A DNA stretch of 64,000 bases from Stigmatella ashevillena (GTDB taxonomy: Bacteria; Myxococcota; Myxococcia; Myxococcales; Myxococcaceae). How positions within the stretch are numbered: position 1 is the stretch's first letter; each line of letters starts with the position of its first letter. The stretch spans positions 3,776,425 through 3,840,424 of the forward strand of contig NZ_JAQNDM010000002.1 in NCBI RefSeq assembly GCF_028368975.1, given 5' to 3'. A program made the position numbers and the translations under genes. Below, one piece after another: positions 43,076-52,240 of the stretch. Under the pieces are notes generated by a model. The model worked only from the letters and a program-made list of their open reading frames with translations. It was not told the DNA's origin and made no database searches.

Positions 43076-44980
43076 ATGGGTTGGCTCGTGTGGGTCTGCG
43101 AAACATTGATGGGACTGGGAGCGAGCTGGCTCGTGGCGGCAGCCCTCTACCCGGACAAGGGCGTGCTGCACCGGCTCATCGTCACGCTCCTCGTACTGCC
43201 CGCGCTCATCCTCACGGCCATGCAAGCCCTCGGCATCCCGGGCCTGCTGCAGCCCCTCTGGCTGGGACTGCTGGCGCCTGGGGTATTCGCCGTCCCGGCC
43301 TGGCTCGCCTGGCGCCGGCTCGGAGGCGAACAGGCCTTGGCGCTGCTGCGCTCGGACGTGGGCGCTCCCGTTCGCCTGGTCCGGGAAGCCTGGCGCGATC
43401 GCGAGCCCGCGGCACTCACCGTGCCGGTGGCCGTGGCCGTGCTGCTCGTGGCCTGCGTGCTGGTGTGGATCTACAAGTCCTGGACGTGGGACCCGGTGTG
43501 GTACCACGTGCCCATCACCGCCTACGCCATCCAGACCGGCTCGCTCGACTGGATCGACACCTCGGTGCCGTGGACGCAGAGCCACCCGAAGAACATCGAG
43601 CTGCTGGCAGCGTGGAACTGCCTCTTCCCGCTCGACAACCGGCTGGACGACAGCTCCCAATTGCCATTCGCGCTGCTCGGGGCGGCGGTGACCGCAGCGT
43701 GGGCCCGGAGCGTGGGCGCGCGTGCTGCCTTCGCCGCGGGCGCGGGCGCGGCCTGGGTGCTGCTGCCCCCCATCTTTCTCCAGGTGTGGAGCACGCACGT
43801 GGACGTGGCCTGCGGGGCCCTCTTGAGCGCCACGGTGTTCTTCATGTGCGAGCGCCCCACCGCCCGAGACCGGTGGATGTGCCTGCTGGCGCTCGGGCTG
43901 TACGCGGGCACGAAGATGACGGGGGCGTTCCACCTGCTCATGCTCGGCCCCTGGATTGCTGTGCGGACCGTGCTCGAGCTGTGGCAGACACGAGAGTCCC
44001 TGGGGCGTCGACTGGGGAACGTGGTGCTCTCGGTGCTGCTGCTGGTGTCCCTGAGCGCGTTCAAATACGTCCAGAACCTGCTGAAGACGGGCAACCCGCT
44101 GTGGGCCTTCCGCGTGAAGGTGCCCCTGACGGACACCTGGTTGCCCGGGTTGTATGATCCGTCCATCTTCTACGGCGCCGCGCCCGGCAAGAGCCCCCTG
44201 TTCTTCGGCTCTCACGGAGATCTGAGGCACCTGCTGGAGAGCTGGTATGGGCTGGTCCCCGCCGCCTACTTTCCGGACGTGCGCACGGGGGGCTTCGGCC
44301 CGGTGTTCGCCTTCCTGCTGGTGCCGTGTCTGCTCTGCCTGCTGCTAGCCCCCAGGCGCTGGAGAAGCGCCCTGCCCATCCTCGTGCTGGGCCTGCTCGC
44401 GGTGACGGTGCAGGCGGCGTGGTGGCCGCGCTTCACCATCGGCGTGGCCACCGCGGGGCTGGTGGCGCTGGGAGCACTTCACGGCCGACTGGGAGCGTAC
44501 GCGTGGCCGCGGCGGGGCCTGTCGCTCGTCTTCCTGGGGCTGACGCTCTTCACCTTCTGGCAGGGGGCCAGCGCCCAGGCGCACCAGGCGGACCTGCTCA
44601 TGTACTCGAAGCACCTCGCCGAAACGTGGCGCGCCAGCCCCCACGAACGGGCGGCCTTGCAGGTGGTGGACTGGCTGTGGCCCACCCCGTGGAACCTCCT
44701 CAAGGAGGAGGAACTGAAGAAGGGAGACGTGGTCGTCTACGACCAGTCCGTGGAGTTCCTCGCGGAGTTCTTCACCCGCGACTACCGCACCCGCGTGGAA
44801 TACGTGCCGAGCAACGGACAGGTCAGCGATTACCTGGCCCGCATCGACACGCTGAAACCCCGCTGGGTGGGGGTCCAACAAGGCTCCGAGGCACAACGCG
44901 CGTTGGTGCAAGAGCGCGGCGCGCAGTTCCTCTTCCACGCGCCCCGCTCCGCCATCGCGCTCTACCGCATGCCTCCTTAG
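43076..44980 (+). CDS. GT-C type membrane glycosyltransferase (GT39/PMT-like)
   Basis: A 634-residue polytopic protein from ATG 43076 with about ten membrane segments. The first periplasmic loop has the GT-C signature pattern with an acidic residue and YH (SWTWDPVWYHVPITAY), where such enzymes hold the catalytic Asp. A soluble C-terminal part (about 515-634) has alpha/beta character (KKGDVVVYDQSVEFLAEFF). It probably transfers a sugar from a polyprenyl carrier at the periplasmic face; acceptor unknown. The open frame continues upstream to 41648 only as antisense of sbcD. Confidence 0.85.
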   Translation: MGWLVWVCETLMGLGASWLVAAALYPDKGVLHRLIVTLLVLPALILTAMQALGIPGLLQPLWLGLLAPGVFAVPAWLAWRRLGGEQALALLRSDVGAPVRLVREAWRDREPAALTVPVAVAVLLVACVLVWIYKSWTWDPVWYHVPITAYAIQTGSLDWIDTSVPWTQSHPKNIELLAAWNCLFPLDNRLDDSSQLPFALLGAAVTAAWARSVGARAAFAAGAGAAWVLLPPIFLQVWSTHVDVACGALLSATVFFMCERPTARDRWMCLLALGLYAGTKMTGAFHLLMLGPWIAVRTVLELWQTRESLGRRLGNVVLSVLLLVSLSAFKYVQNLLKTGNPLWAFRVKVPLTDTWLPGLYDPSIFYGAAPGKSPLFFGSHGDLRHLLESWYGLVPAAYFPDVRTGGFGPVFAFLLVPCLLCLLLAPRRWRSALPILVLGLLAVTVQAAWWPRFTIGVATAGLVALGALHGRLGAYAWPRRGLSLVFLGLTLFTFWQGASAQAHQADLLMYSKHLAETWRASPHERAALQVVDWLWPTPWNLLKEEELKKGDVVVYDQSVEFLAEFFTRDYRTRVEYVPSNGQVSDYLARIDTLKPRWVGVQQGSEAQRALVQERGAQFLFHAPRSAIALYRMPP

Positions 44981-44990
44981 AGACGGAGCC

Positions 44991-45026
44991 CGGGAACGGA
45001 GTGGGCCTCTCCTCTCCCCGTTCCCG
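44991..45026. terminator. Hairpin between convergent genes
   Basis: CGGGAACGG (44991-44999) pairs exactly with CCGTTCCCG (45018-45026), a 9-bp GC-rich stem with an 18-base loop. It lies between the converging glycosyltransferase and the 45039 gene. No T-tract, so termination is only suggested. Confidence 0.45.
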
Positions 45027-45038
45027 AGCACTCCGCAC

Positions 45039-45644
45039 TCACCAGGGATCGTTGCCGAGCTTCTCCGCGGGCGTGGGCCGACCGAGCGAGGAGCTGCCAA
45101 GGCCTTGCAGGAGCGACATGCCGGTGCCGCCCACGGTGTTGAGTCCGGCGCCGAAGGCCTCCACCGCCCCTTGCAGGGGACGGCCGTGCCGGAAGCTCTG
45201 GAGAGAGTCCTGCGCGAAGCTGGACGCCTCGTTGAAGTGCGCGGTGCCCTGGGACATGTTGCCCGAGCTCACCTGCTGCAGGTTGTTCATGACGCTCTGG
45301 TGCGAGGCCGGGGAGATGCCAAACCCGCTCTGCTGGAGGGCGCCGTTCACCCCGCCCACGAGCCGACCGTAGAAGCTCGGGTTGCTCTGCGCCTGCTGGG
45401 AGATCTGCGGCCGCATCGACTGGGCCAGCTGCGGGTTGGCCAGGTGCGGGTTGACGGGAGGCTGCCGGCTGGGCGTGAAGGACGACCCTCCGCCGAAGGG
45501 GCTCTGCCCCAGGGGACGGCTCGGGCTGCTGCTGGGGGCCGACGGGCTGGGAAGCGAGGGGCTCGGACGCGCGCTGTCCGGCGAACGGGTGGAGTCAGAA
45601 GGGCCGCTGCGAACCGACGGAGAAGAAAAGCCTTTGAGCTTCAT
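45039..45644 (-). CDS. Unknown Ser/Pro-rich protein
   Basis: A 201-residue protein without signal peptide. Residues 1-75 are Ser/Pro/Arg-rich and disordered (SPSVRSGPSDSTRSPDSARP). The rest is Gln/Ser/Gly-rich with helical patches (NPSFYGRLVGGVNGALQQSG, GRPLQGAVEAFGAGLNTVGG). No family recognised; the layout recalls secreted effectors or structural proteins with a free N-terminus, but nothing firm can be said. Codon use fits a real gene (GC-rich third positions). Confidence 0.75.
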   Translation of the reverse strand: MKLKGFSSPSVRSGPSDSTRSPDSARPSPSLPSPSAPSSSPSRPLGQSPFGGGSSFTPSRQPPVNPHLANPQLAQSMRPQISQQAQSNPSFYGRLVGGVNGALQQSGFGISPASHQSVMNNLQQVSSGNMSQGTAHFNEASSFAQDSLQSFRHGRPLQGAVEAFGAGLNTVGGTGMSLLQGLGSSSLGRPTPAEKLGNDPW

Positions 45645-45861
45645 GGGGTTGTCCTCGGAAGAAGGGAGCAGGAAGACCGCTCGTGACGGACAGACCTATT
45701 GCACCCCCAGTGCCAACTCCCCACGCTCCCCTCTTGGCCGTCCCACGCTCGTCAAATCAATGAGTTAGGGCCGTGGCAGCCGAAAGACACCGCCCGGAGG
45801 ACAGTGTCGGGCGCTGTGCGAGGTGGTGACACGGGTCACCACCTGATGACAGCCGTTCGGC

Positions 45862-46644
45862 TCAAGCGCACTGCTGGTTTTCCGCCTGGGCCTGCACGGC
45901 GGTCAGGGGCGGCAGGCCGAGCGCCTCGAAGTAGAGGGCCCGAACCCGCTCGGCGAGGCGCTCCGGATCGTCTCCCAGCGCCTCCACGGAAATGGGCGGC
46001 AACACGCGCACGCGCACCGAGGCACGAGGGCCCATCCACGGGCCGTCCCCCTCCAGCACCTGCCTGGTGCCCTCCAGCACCACCGGCACCACGGGCACCC
46101 GCGCCTGAATGGCGAGTTGGAAGGCGCCCCGCTTGAAGGGCAGCGGCTGGCGGGTGGGCGCGTAGGTGCCCTCTGGATAGATGAGCACGGGCACCCCCCG
46201 GGCCAACCAGCGGCGACAGTCCTCCAGCATCCGCGACAGGGCCCTCGGGTGGTTGCGCACCACCGCCACGTACTCCATCAAGCCCATCAACCAGCCCACC
46301 ATGGGCGTGCGGAAGAGCGAGGCCTTCGCGACGAACTTGAACGGATGGGACAGCCCCATCGCGGCGAGGATGTCCGAGGCGGACTGGTGGTTGGCCACGA
46401 GGACCGCGGGGCCCTGGGGCAGGTGCTCGCGCCCCTCGATGCGCACGCGCCAGCCCGGCCACGCATGCAGGTAGATGCCATGGCACCAGCGGCAGACGAA
46501 GGCGTGCAGCACGGCCCGGTTCCGATCGAACGGCCAGGTGACGAGCCACAGCGTGACCCCCAGCACCGTGCACACGGGGGCCGTGACCACGAAGACCATC
46601 CAGAACCAGAGCGTGACCAGGTACTTCATCGGACTGTCTCGCAT
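45862..46644 (-). CDS. 1-acyl-sn-glycerol-3-phosphate acyltransferase (PlsC-type)
   Basis: A 260-residue membrane-bound acyltransferase. The family blocks are present: VLVANHQSASDILA (HX4D catalytic motif), FVAKASLFRTPMVGWLM, VLIYPEGTYAPTRQPLPFKRGAF and VPVVPVVLEGT. It adds the second acyl chain to lysophosphatidic acid. Start ATG 46644 has GGAGG just upstream; frames further up have none. Followed on the same strand by nothing close; preceded by the SDR gene. Confidence 0.93.
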   Translation of the reverse strand: MRDSPMKYLVTLWFWMVFVVTAPVCTVLGVTLWLVTWPFDRNRAVLHAFVCRWCHGIYLHAWPGWRVRIEGREHLPQGPAVLVANHQSASDILAAMGLSHPFKFVAKASLFRTPMVGWLMGLMEYVAVVRNHPRALSRMLEDCRRWLARGVPVLIYPEGTYAPTRQPLPFKRGAFQLAIQARVPVVPVVLEGTRQVLEGDGPWMGPRASVRVRVLPPISVEALGDDPERLAERVRALYFEALGLPPLTAVQAQAENQQCA

Positions 46645-46779
46645 GGAGCCTCCTGGAAACGAACGCCCCCAAGGGGGCCGCTCACCACACCACGTCCTCT
46701 GCCCCCGGGGACAGCCCACCTGGGTTCGGAAAGCTCCTCCGCTCGCCCCCCTCGCGGGCGGACGGCTCTTGCCAAACGC

Positions 46780-47583
46780 CTACCGGGCCGGGCGCATCAG
46801 ACGGCTGGCGAACTGCATCGCGTAGTTGACCTCCAGGCCGCCATCGACGACGAGGGTCTGGCCGTTGACGTAGGCGGAGGCCTCGGAGCACAGCCACTCG
46901 ATGGGGGCGGCGATCTCATCCGCGTGGGCCACGTGCCCGGACGGCACGCTCTCCTTCACCTGAGCCTCCAGCTCCTGCCAGGCCTCGCCCAGGTAGAAGC
47001 GGCTGGAGTCCGTGTCGATGTAGCCCGGGTTCACGGCGTTCACGCGCACACCCGCGCTGGCCAGCTCCGCGGCGAAGTACTTCACGAGAATCTCCATGGA
47101 GCCCTTCATGGCCCCCAGGAAGCCGTGGAAGGGCATGGGCATGCGCGAGTCCATGCCCGACACCGCGACGATGCGCCCCTTGCGGCCCTCCATGAGGGGC
47201 ACGGCGCGCTGGACGCCGAGCACGAAGCTCTTCACCGTGACGTTGAACGTCTTGTCCATCTGGTGGAGCTTCATCTGCATCAGCGGCAGGAAGGCCGTGG
47301 AGGCCGCGTTGGCGACGAAGACATCCAGCCCCCCGAACTCCTGCTGAACGGTGTCGAACGCGCCGTGGAGGCTCGCGGGCTCGAGCTGGTCGGCCACGAC
47401 GGTGCGGCACCGCCTGCCGAGCGCCTCCACCTCGTGGGTGAGCGCCGCCGCGGCCTCGGTGTCACGCCGGTAGGTGGAGACGATGTCATAGCCCGCCTTG
47501 GCGAGCCTTAGGGAGACACAGCGGCCCACGCCTCGTGAGCCACCGGTGATGAGCGCCACGGGAGAAGTCATGACCGGCGGCAT
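46780..47583 (-). CDS. SDR family protein, FabL-like but missing the catalytic Tyr
   Basis: A 267-residue Rossmann protein: the NAD motif is TGGSRGVGR, with NAAS-type [26 protein letters not shown] and a C-terminal [11 protein letters not shown]. It most resembles enoyl-ACP reductases of the FabL type. In the active-site stretch [20 protein letters not shown] the Lys is present, but the Tyr expected four (classical) or seven (FabI/FabL) residues before it is Leu or His. It may be a non-catalytic or altered SDR. ATG 47583 or 47571. Neighbours acyltransferase and zwf give no clear pathway. Confidence 0.88.
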   Translation of the reverse strand: MPPVMTSPVALITGGSRGVGRCVSLRLAKAGYDIVSTYRRDTEAAAALTHEVEALGRRCRTVVADQLEPASLHGAFDTVQQEFGGLDVFVANAASTAFLPLMQMKLHQMDKTFNVTVKSFVLGVQRAVPLMEGRKGRIVAVSGMDSRMPMPFHGFLGAMKGSMEILVKYFAAELASAGVRVNAVNPGYIDTDSSRFYLGEAWQELEAQVKESVPSGHVAHADEIAAPIEWLCSEASAYVNGQTLVVDGGLEVNYAMQFASRLMRPAR

Positions 47584-47750
47584 ACCATCTTCCCGGCACT
47601 CCGGCGCGACGGGGATGCCCGTCTGTGAACGGAACGACCCCGGAAATCCTCGCCATCATTGAGCGATGACATTTGGAGGCGGATTCTCGCGCCCCCGGCA
47701 ACCGGACCTCTTAAGGTATGCCCGTTCATCCTCCTTCTGGGAAAGGCAGT

Positions 47751-49292
47751 ATGGAACAGCAGGGACTCCACATTGAAACCACGCAGCGCGAAGGGGACCC
47801 CATCGTCCGCGCGGGCCAGCCGGACCCTTGTGTCATCGTGCTCTTCGGAGCCACGGGAGACCTGGCCCAACGCAAGCTCTTCCCCGCGCTCTTCGAACTG
47901 GCGCGCGAGAAGCTCCTGCCCGAGGCCTTCGCGGTCGTGGCCTTCAGCCGCTCCTCGCACGACAACGAGGCCTTCCGCGCCCAGGTGAAGAAGGGCCTCG
48001 AGGAGTTCGCCCGCACCCAGCCGCTGGACGAGGCCGCCTGGAAACAGTTCTCCTCCCGCCTGGAATGCATCGCGGGCGCCTATGACGACCCCGCCTCCTT
48101 CGAGCGGCTGCGCGAGCGGCTGGAGGAGGTCGGCAAGCGCTACGGGACGAAGGGCAACCAGCTCTATTACCTGGCCACCCCCGCCTCCACCTTCCCGGGG
48201 CTGATTCACGGCCTTGCCGGCGCGGGCCTGCTGCCCCGGCAGGAGCAGCCCGACGCGAAGCCCTGGCGGCGGCTCGTCATCGAGAAGCCCTTCGGCCGGG
48301 ACTTGGAGACGGCGCGCGAGCTCAACCGGGAGCTGGCCACCGTGCTGGACGAGCGGCAGATCTTCCGCATCGACCACTACCTGGGCAAGGAGACGGTGCA
48401 GAACATCCTCGTCTTCCGCTTCGCCAACTCCATCTTCGAGCCGCTGTGGAACCGCAACCACATCGACCACGTGGAGATCTCCGCGCTGGAGAAGCTGGAC
48501 GTCGAGGACCGCGGCCAGTTCTATGACGAGACGGGCGTCATCCGCGACATCGTCCAGAACCACCTCTTGCAGGTGCTGGCGCTGTGCGCGATGGAGGCAC
48601 CCACCTCCTTCGGCGCGGAGGAGATCCGTGACGAGAAGAGCAAGGTGTTCCGCGCGCTGCGCTCCCTGGAAGGCTCCGACGTGGCCCGCCACGTGGTGGT
48701 GGGCCAATACAAGGGCTTCCGGGACACGAAGGGCGTGGCGAAGGACTCGCACACGCCCACCTTCGTGGCGATGAAGCTGAACGTGGACAACTGGCGCTGG
48801 CAGGGCGTGCCCTTCTACCTGCGCGCGGGCAAGAACCTGTCCAAGCGGGTGACGGAGGTCTCCATCCACTTCAAGACGGTGCCCTTCTGCCTGTTTGGCA
48901 CCAGCGACACGTGCCAGCGCCTGCAGCCCAACGTGTTGCGGCTGCGCATCCAGCCCCAGGAAGGCATCGGCCTGTCCATTGAATCCAAGGTGCCCGGCGA
49001 GGACGTGAGCATCGCCGGCGTCAACATGCAGTTCAGCTACGCGGAGACCTTCGACAAGCCGGTGCCCGAGGCCTACGAGCGGCTGCTCCTGGACTGCATG
49101 CGCGGCAACGCCACGCTCTTCGCGCGCAAGGACAGCGTGGAGCAGGCGTGGGCGTACATCACCCCCATCCTCGATGCGCTGGACTCGGGCAAGGGCGGCA
49201 CCGTTCACGAGTACAAGCCCGGCAGCGAGGGGCCGACCGCCGCCGGGGAGCTGCTGGCCCGGGATGGCCGCCACTGGACGGTGTTCCCATGA
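47751..49292 (+). CDS. zwf: Glucose-6-phosphate 1-dehydrogenase
   Basis: A 513-residue enzyme of the oxidative pentose phosphate pathway, making 6-phosphogluconolactone and NADPH. NADP motif GATGDLAQRKLFPAL near residues 33-47, substrate-binding EKPFGRDL and the active-site RIDHYLGKETVQN. ATG 47751 fits the family start; an ATG at 47718 adds 11 odd residues. First gene of a zwf-pgl-gnd operon joined by ATGA overlaps. Confidence 0.97.
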   Translation: MEQQGLHIETTQREGDPIVRAGQPDPCVIVLFGATGDLAQRKLFPALFELAREKLLPEAFAVVAFSRSSHDNEAFRAQVKKGLEEFARTQPLDEAAWKQFSSRLECIAGAYDDPASFERLRERLEEVGKRYGTKGNQLYYLATPASTFPGLIHGLAGAGLLPRQEQPDAKPWRRLVIEKPFGRDLETARELNRELATVLDERQIFRIDHYLGKETVQNILVFRFANSIFEPLWNRNHIDHVEISALEKLDVEDRGQFYDETGVIRDIVQNHLLQVLALCAMEAPTSFGAEEIRDEKSKVFRALRSLEGSDVARHVVVGQYKGFRDTKGVAKDSHTPTFVAMKLNVDNWRWQGVPFYLRAGKNLSKRVTEVSIHFKTVPFCLFGTSDTCQRLQPNVLRLRIQPQEGIGLSIESKVPGEDVSIAGVNMQFSYAETFDKPVPEAYERLLLDCMRGNATLFARKDSVEQAWAYITPILDALDSGKGGTVHEYKPGSEGPTAAGELLARDGRHWTVFP

Positions 49293-49978
49293 GCCGCCCA
49301 GCCCCCCTCATCGTTGCGCCCGAGGCGCTGGCGGAACACGCCGCGGACTGGCTCGCGCGAGAGCTGCGGCAGTCGCTCGCGGGCGGAGGCCGGTGCAGCC
49401 TCGCGCTCTCGGGCGGCAGGACGACGGGCCCCATCTACCGCACCCTGGCCCAGCACAAGCTGCCCTGGGAGCGGGTGGACTTCTTCTTCGCGGACGAGCG
49501 CTGCGTGCCGCCCGAGCACCCCGAGAGCAACTTCCTCCTGGTGGAGGAGAACCTCCTGCGCCCCCTGAGCATCCCGTCCGGGCAGGTGCACCGCATGGAG
49601 GGCGAGCGGGAGGACCGGGACGCCGCGGCGCGCGACTACGCGGCCGTCCTGCCCGCCGCGCTGGACGTGGTGCTGCTGGGCATGGGCGAGGATGGACACA
49701 CCGCCTCCCTGTTCCCCGGCAACTCGGCGCTGGACGAGCGCGAGCGCCAGGTGCTTGCGGTGGTGGGGCCCAAGCCGCCTCCCTGGCGGCTGACGCTCAC
49801 GCTGCCCGTGCTCAACGCCGCGCGCCGCGTGTTGTTCGCGGTGGCGGGCACGGGCAAGCAGGACGCTGTCCGGCGGGTCTTCGCGGGAGAGGACCTGCCC
49901 GCCGCGCGGGTGGCGAACGCCGTGTGGCTGCTGGACCAGGCGGCGGCGGGACCCACACTTCTTGAGGAGCACGGATGA
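49289..49978 (+). CDS. pgl: 6-phosphogluconolactonase
   Basis: A 229-residue enzyme that hydrolyses 6-phosphogluconolactone. Family motifs: ALSGGRTTGPIYRTLA, FFFADERCVPPEHPESNF and LLGMGEDGHTASLFPG. It overlaps zwf by ATGA and gnd by ATGA, so all three oxidative pentose phosphate enzymes are made from one message. Confidence 0.96.
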   Translation: MSRPAPLIVAPEALAEHAADWLARELRQSLAGGGRCSLALSGGRTTGPIYRTLAQHKLPWERVDFFFADERCVPPEHPESNFLLVEENLLRPLSIPSGQVHRMEGEREDRDAAARDYAAVLPAALDVVLLGMGEDGHTASLFPGNSALDERERQVLAVVGPKPPPWRLTLTLPVLNAARRVLFAVAGTGKQDAVRRVFAGEDLPAARVANAVWLLDQAAAGPTLLEEHG

Positions 49979-51396
49979 GCACTGCCAAGCCTTTTCAATT
50001 CGGTGTCGCTGGACTGGGCGTGATGGGGGTGAACCTCGCGCTCAACATCGCGGACCATGGGTTCTCGGTGGCCGGTTGGGAGTTCAGCCCCAAGCGGCTC
50101 GCGGCCGTCCAGGCGGAGAAACAATTCGAGCGGCTGAAGACCACGGGCTCCCTGGAGGAATTCGTGGGCATGCTCGAGCGCCCGCGCCGCATCCTGCTGA
50201 TGGTGACCGCCGGCGAGCCGGTGGACCAGATGATGGAGCGGCTCTCCCCGCTGCTGTCGCCAGGAGACGTGCTCATCGACGGCGGCAACTCCTGGTTCCA
50301 TGACACGCAGCGCCGGGAGAAGTCCTACCGGGAGAAGGGCCTGCGCTTCATCGGCATGGGCGTCTCCGGCGGAGAGGAGGGCGCACGCCATGGCCCCTCG
50401 CTGATGCCGGGCGGCCCCGCCGAGGCGTACGAGCACATCCGCCCCGTGGTGGAGGCCATCGCCGCGAAGACCGACCAGGGAGCGTGCGTCACCCATGTGG
50501 GCCCCGGCGGCGCGGGGCACTTCGTGAAGATGGTGCACAACGGCATCGAGTACGCGGACATGCAGCTCCTGGCGGAGACGTACGATGTGCTGCGCCGCGG
50601 GCTGGGCCTGTCCCCGGATGCGCTCGTGAACACCCTGGCGGAGTGGAACGAGGGCATTTCCGGCTCCTTCCTTCTGGAGACCACCCTCCAGGTGCTGCGC
50701 AAGAAGGATCCCGAGACGGGCAAACCGCTGGTGGACTTGGTGCTGGACAAGGCCGGCCAGAAGGGCACCGGCAAGTGGACGGTGCAGGTGTCGCTGGACC
50801 TGGGCGTCCCCGTGCCGTCCATCGCCTCGGCGCTCGATGCGCGCAACCTCTCGTCCATGAAGGATGAGCGCGTGGCGGCGAGCGCGAAGCTCCCAGCCCC
50901 GCAGGTGACGCTCACGGACGAGGAGAAACAGCACCTGGCCGCCTGGACCCATGACGCCCTCTACGCGGCGCGGGTGGTCACCTATGCCCAGGGCATGCGC
51001 CTCATCCAGGCGGCGTCCAAGGAGTACCAGTGGAACGTCTCCCTGGCGGAGCTGGCGCGCATCTGGCGTGGCGGCTGCATCATCCGCGCGAAGCTGCTCA
51101 CGCCGCTGCGGGAGGCCTTCACCCAGCAGCCGGACCTGCCCAACCTCGTCACCTCGGATGCCTTCGCGCCGGTGCTGACGCGGATGGCCCCCGCCTGGCG
51201 GCGCGTGGTGGGCACGGCCACCCGGCTGGGCATCCCCGTGCCGGTGTTCTCCTCGAGCCTGGCCTATCTGGACAGCTACCGGAGCGCCGAGCTACCCCAG
51301 AACCTCACCCAGGCCCAGCGCGATGCCTTTGGCGCTCACACCTACCAGCGCCGCGACCGTCCGGACGCAGGCTTCGTCCACACCGACTGGAGCTGA
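49975..51396 (+). CDS. gnd: 6-phosphogluconate dehydrogenase (decarboxylating)
   Basis: A 473-residue enzyme making ribulose 5-phosphate, CO2 and NADPH. N-terminal Rossmann motif GLGVMGVNLALNIADHG, signature DGGNSWFHDT, GMGVSGGEEGARHGPSLMPGG with the catalytic KMVHNGIEYADMQL, and the C-terminal helical part ending AHTYQRRDRPDAGFVHTDW. Last gene of the operon. A 28-bp palindrome follows 22 bp after its stop. Confidence 0.97.
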   Translation: MSTAKPFQFGVAGLGVMGVNLALNIADHGFSVAGWEFSPKRLAAVQAEKQFERLKTTGSLEEFVGMLERPRRILLMVTAGEPVDQMMERLSPLLSPGDVLIDGGNSWFHDTQRREKSYREKGLRFIGMGVSGGEEGARHGPSLMPGGPAEAYEHIRPVVEAIAAKTDQGACVTHVGPGGAGHFVKMVHNGIEYADMQLLAETYDVLRRGLGLSPDALVNTLAEWNEGISGSFLLETTLQVLRKKDPETGKPLVDLVLDKAGQKGTGKWTVQVSLDLGVPVPSIASALDARNLSSMKDERVAASAKLPAPQVTLTDEEKQHLAAWTHDALYAARVVTYAQGMRLIQAASKEYQWNVSLAELARIWRGGCIIRAKLLTPLREAFTQQPDLPNLVTSDAFAPVLTRMAPAWRRVVGTATRLGIPVPVFSSSLAYLDSYRSAELPQNLTQAQRDAFGAHTYQRRDRPDAGFVHTDWS

Positions 51397-51417
51397 CGGG
51401 CGACGCCCAGCAGGCAA

Positions 51418-51445
51418 GCGGATGTCGAAATATTTCGACATCCGC
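51418..51445. promoter_or_regulatory. 28-bp perfect palindrome downstream of gnd
   Basis: GCGGATGTCGAAAT is followed at once by its exact reverse complement, 14+14 bp with no spacer. It lies between gnd and the response regulator gene. It could be an operator for a dimeric regulator controlling the two-component genes, or a hairpin ending the pentose phosphate transcript; no T-tract follows, which favours a protein-binding site. Confidence 0.6.
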
Positions 51446-51511
51446 CTGAAGTCTTCCGGACATGCACGATTGGGACGGTTCGCAGCCATCATGGAACCGG
51501 GAGTCCTCAGC

Positions 51512-52240
51512 ATGGAGCCAATGGAGCGCCCCACGGGCGATGACGCCACCATTCAGGTGCTGCTGGTCGAGGACGACGAGCGCCTGGCCCGGCTCACCAG
51601 CCGCTACCTCCAGGAGCATGGCCTCATCATCACCATCGCCCGGACGGGCCCCGAGGGGCTCGCCGAGGCGGGCCGCCATGCCTATGACGTCATCCTGCTC
51701 GACCTGATGTTGCCGGGACGGGACGGGCTGGAGGTGTGCCGCGAGCTGCGCACGCGCAGCGATGTTCCCATCATCATGGTCACCGCGCGTGGCGAGGAGA
51801 TCGACCGGGTGCTCGGGCTGGAGACGGGCGCCGACGACTACCTTCCCAAGCCGTACTCATCGCGCGAGCTGCTCGCGCGCATCCGGGCCCAGGTGCGGCG
51901 GGCCCGGGGCAACGCCGGCCCCTCGCTCCAGCCACTCAACGTGGGCCGACTCCAGATGGACCCGCGCAGCCTCACCGCGGTGCTCAATGGCAAGACCCTG
52001 ACGCTCACCAGCTACGAGTTCAACCTCCTGCGCGTCCTGGCCGAGCGGGCCGGGCGCGTGCTCAGCCGCGAGCAACTGTTGGATCTCATCAAGGGCAGCG
52101 CGGACGAGGTGTTCGACCGCTCCATCGACGTGCACATCTTCCGATTGAGACAGAAGCTGGAAGAGGATCCGCGCAACCCGAGGATGCTCAAGACGGTGCG
52201 CGGTGCGGGCTACCTGCTCGCCCGGGGAGATGAACCGTGA
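51512..52240 (+). CDS. OmpR/PhoB-type response regulator
   Basis: A 242-residue regulator. Receiver domain with VLLVEDDERLARL, phosphorylation Asp in DVILLDLMLPGRDG, VTARGEE and PKPYSSRELLARI; then a winged-helix output domain with LTSYEFNLLRVLAERAGRVL, DVHIFRLRQKLEEDP and KTVRGAGYLL. ATG 51512 is chosen for the GGGAG upstream; ATG 51491 or 51521 are possible, and an earlier in-frame ATG lies inside the palindrome. Overlaps the kinase gene by GTGA, so they are a pair. Confidence 0.93.
   Translation: MEPMERPTGDDATIQVLLVEDDERLARLTSRYLQEHGLIITIARTGPEGLAEAGRHAYDVILLDLMLPGRDGLEVCRELRTRSDVPIIMVTARGEEIDRVLGLETGADDYLPKPYSSRELLARIRAQVRRARGNAGPSLQPLNVGRLQMDPRSLTAVLNGKTLTLTSYEFNLLRVLAERAGRVLSREQLLDLIKGSADEVFDRSIDVHIFRLRQKLEEDPRNPRMLKTVRGAGYLLARGDEP

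Noticed and set aside
46780..47583. Assigning this SDR as an active FabL enoyl reductase
   Set aside because: The essential Tyr is not present in the active-site stretch, so the enzymatic name is not supported.
51422..51511. Start of the response regulator at the ATG inside the palindrome
   Set aside because: The extra 30 residues have no homology to receivers and would put coding sequence through a perfect palindrome; ATG 51512 has a better ribosome site.
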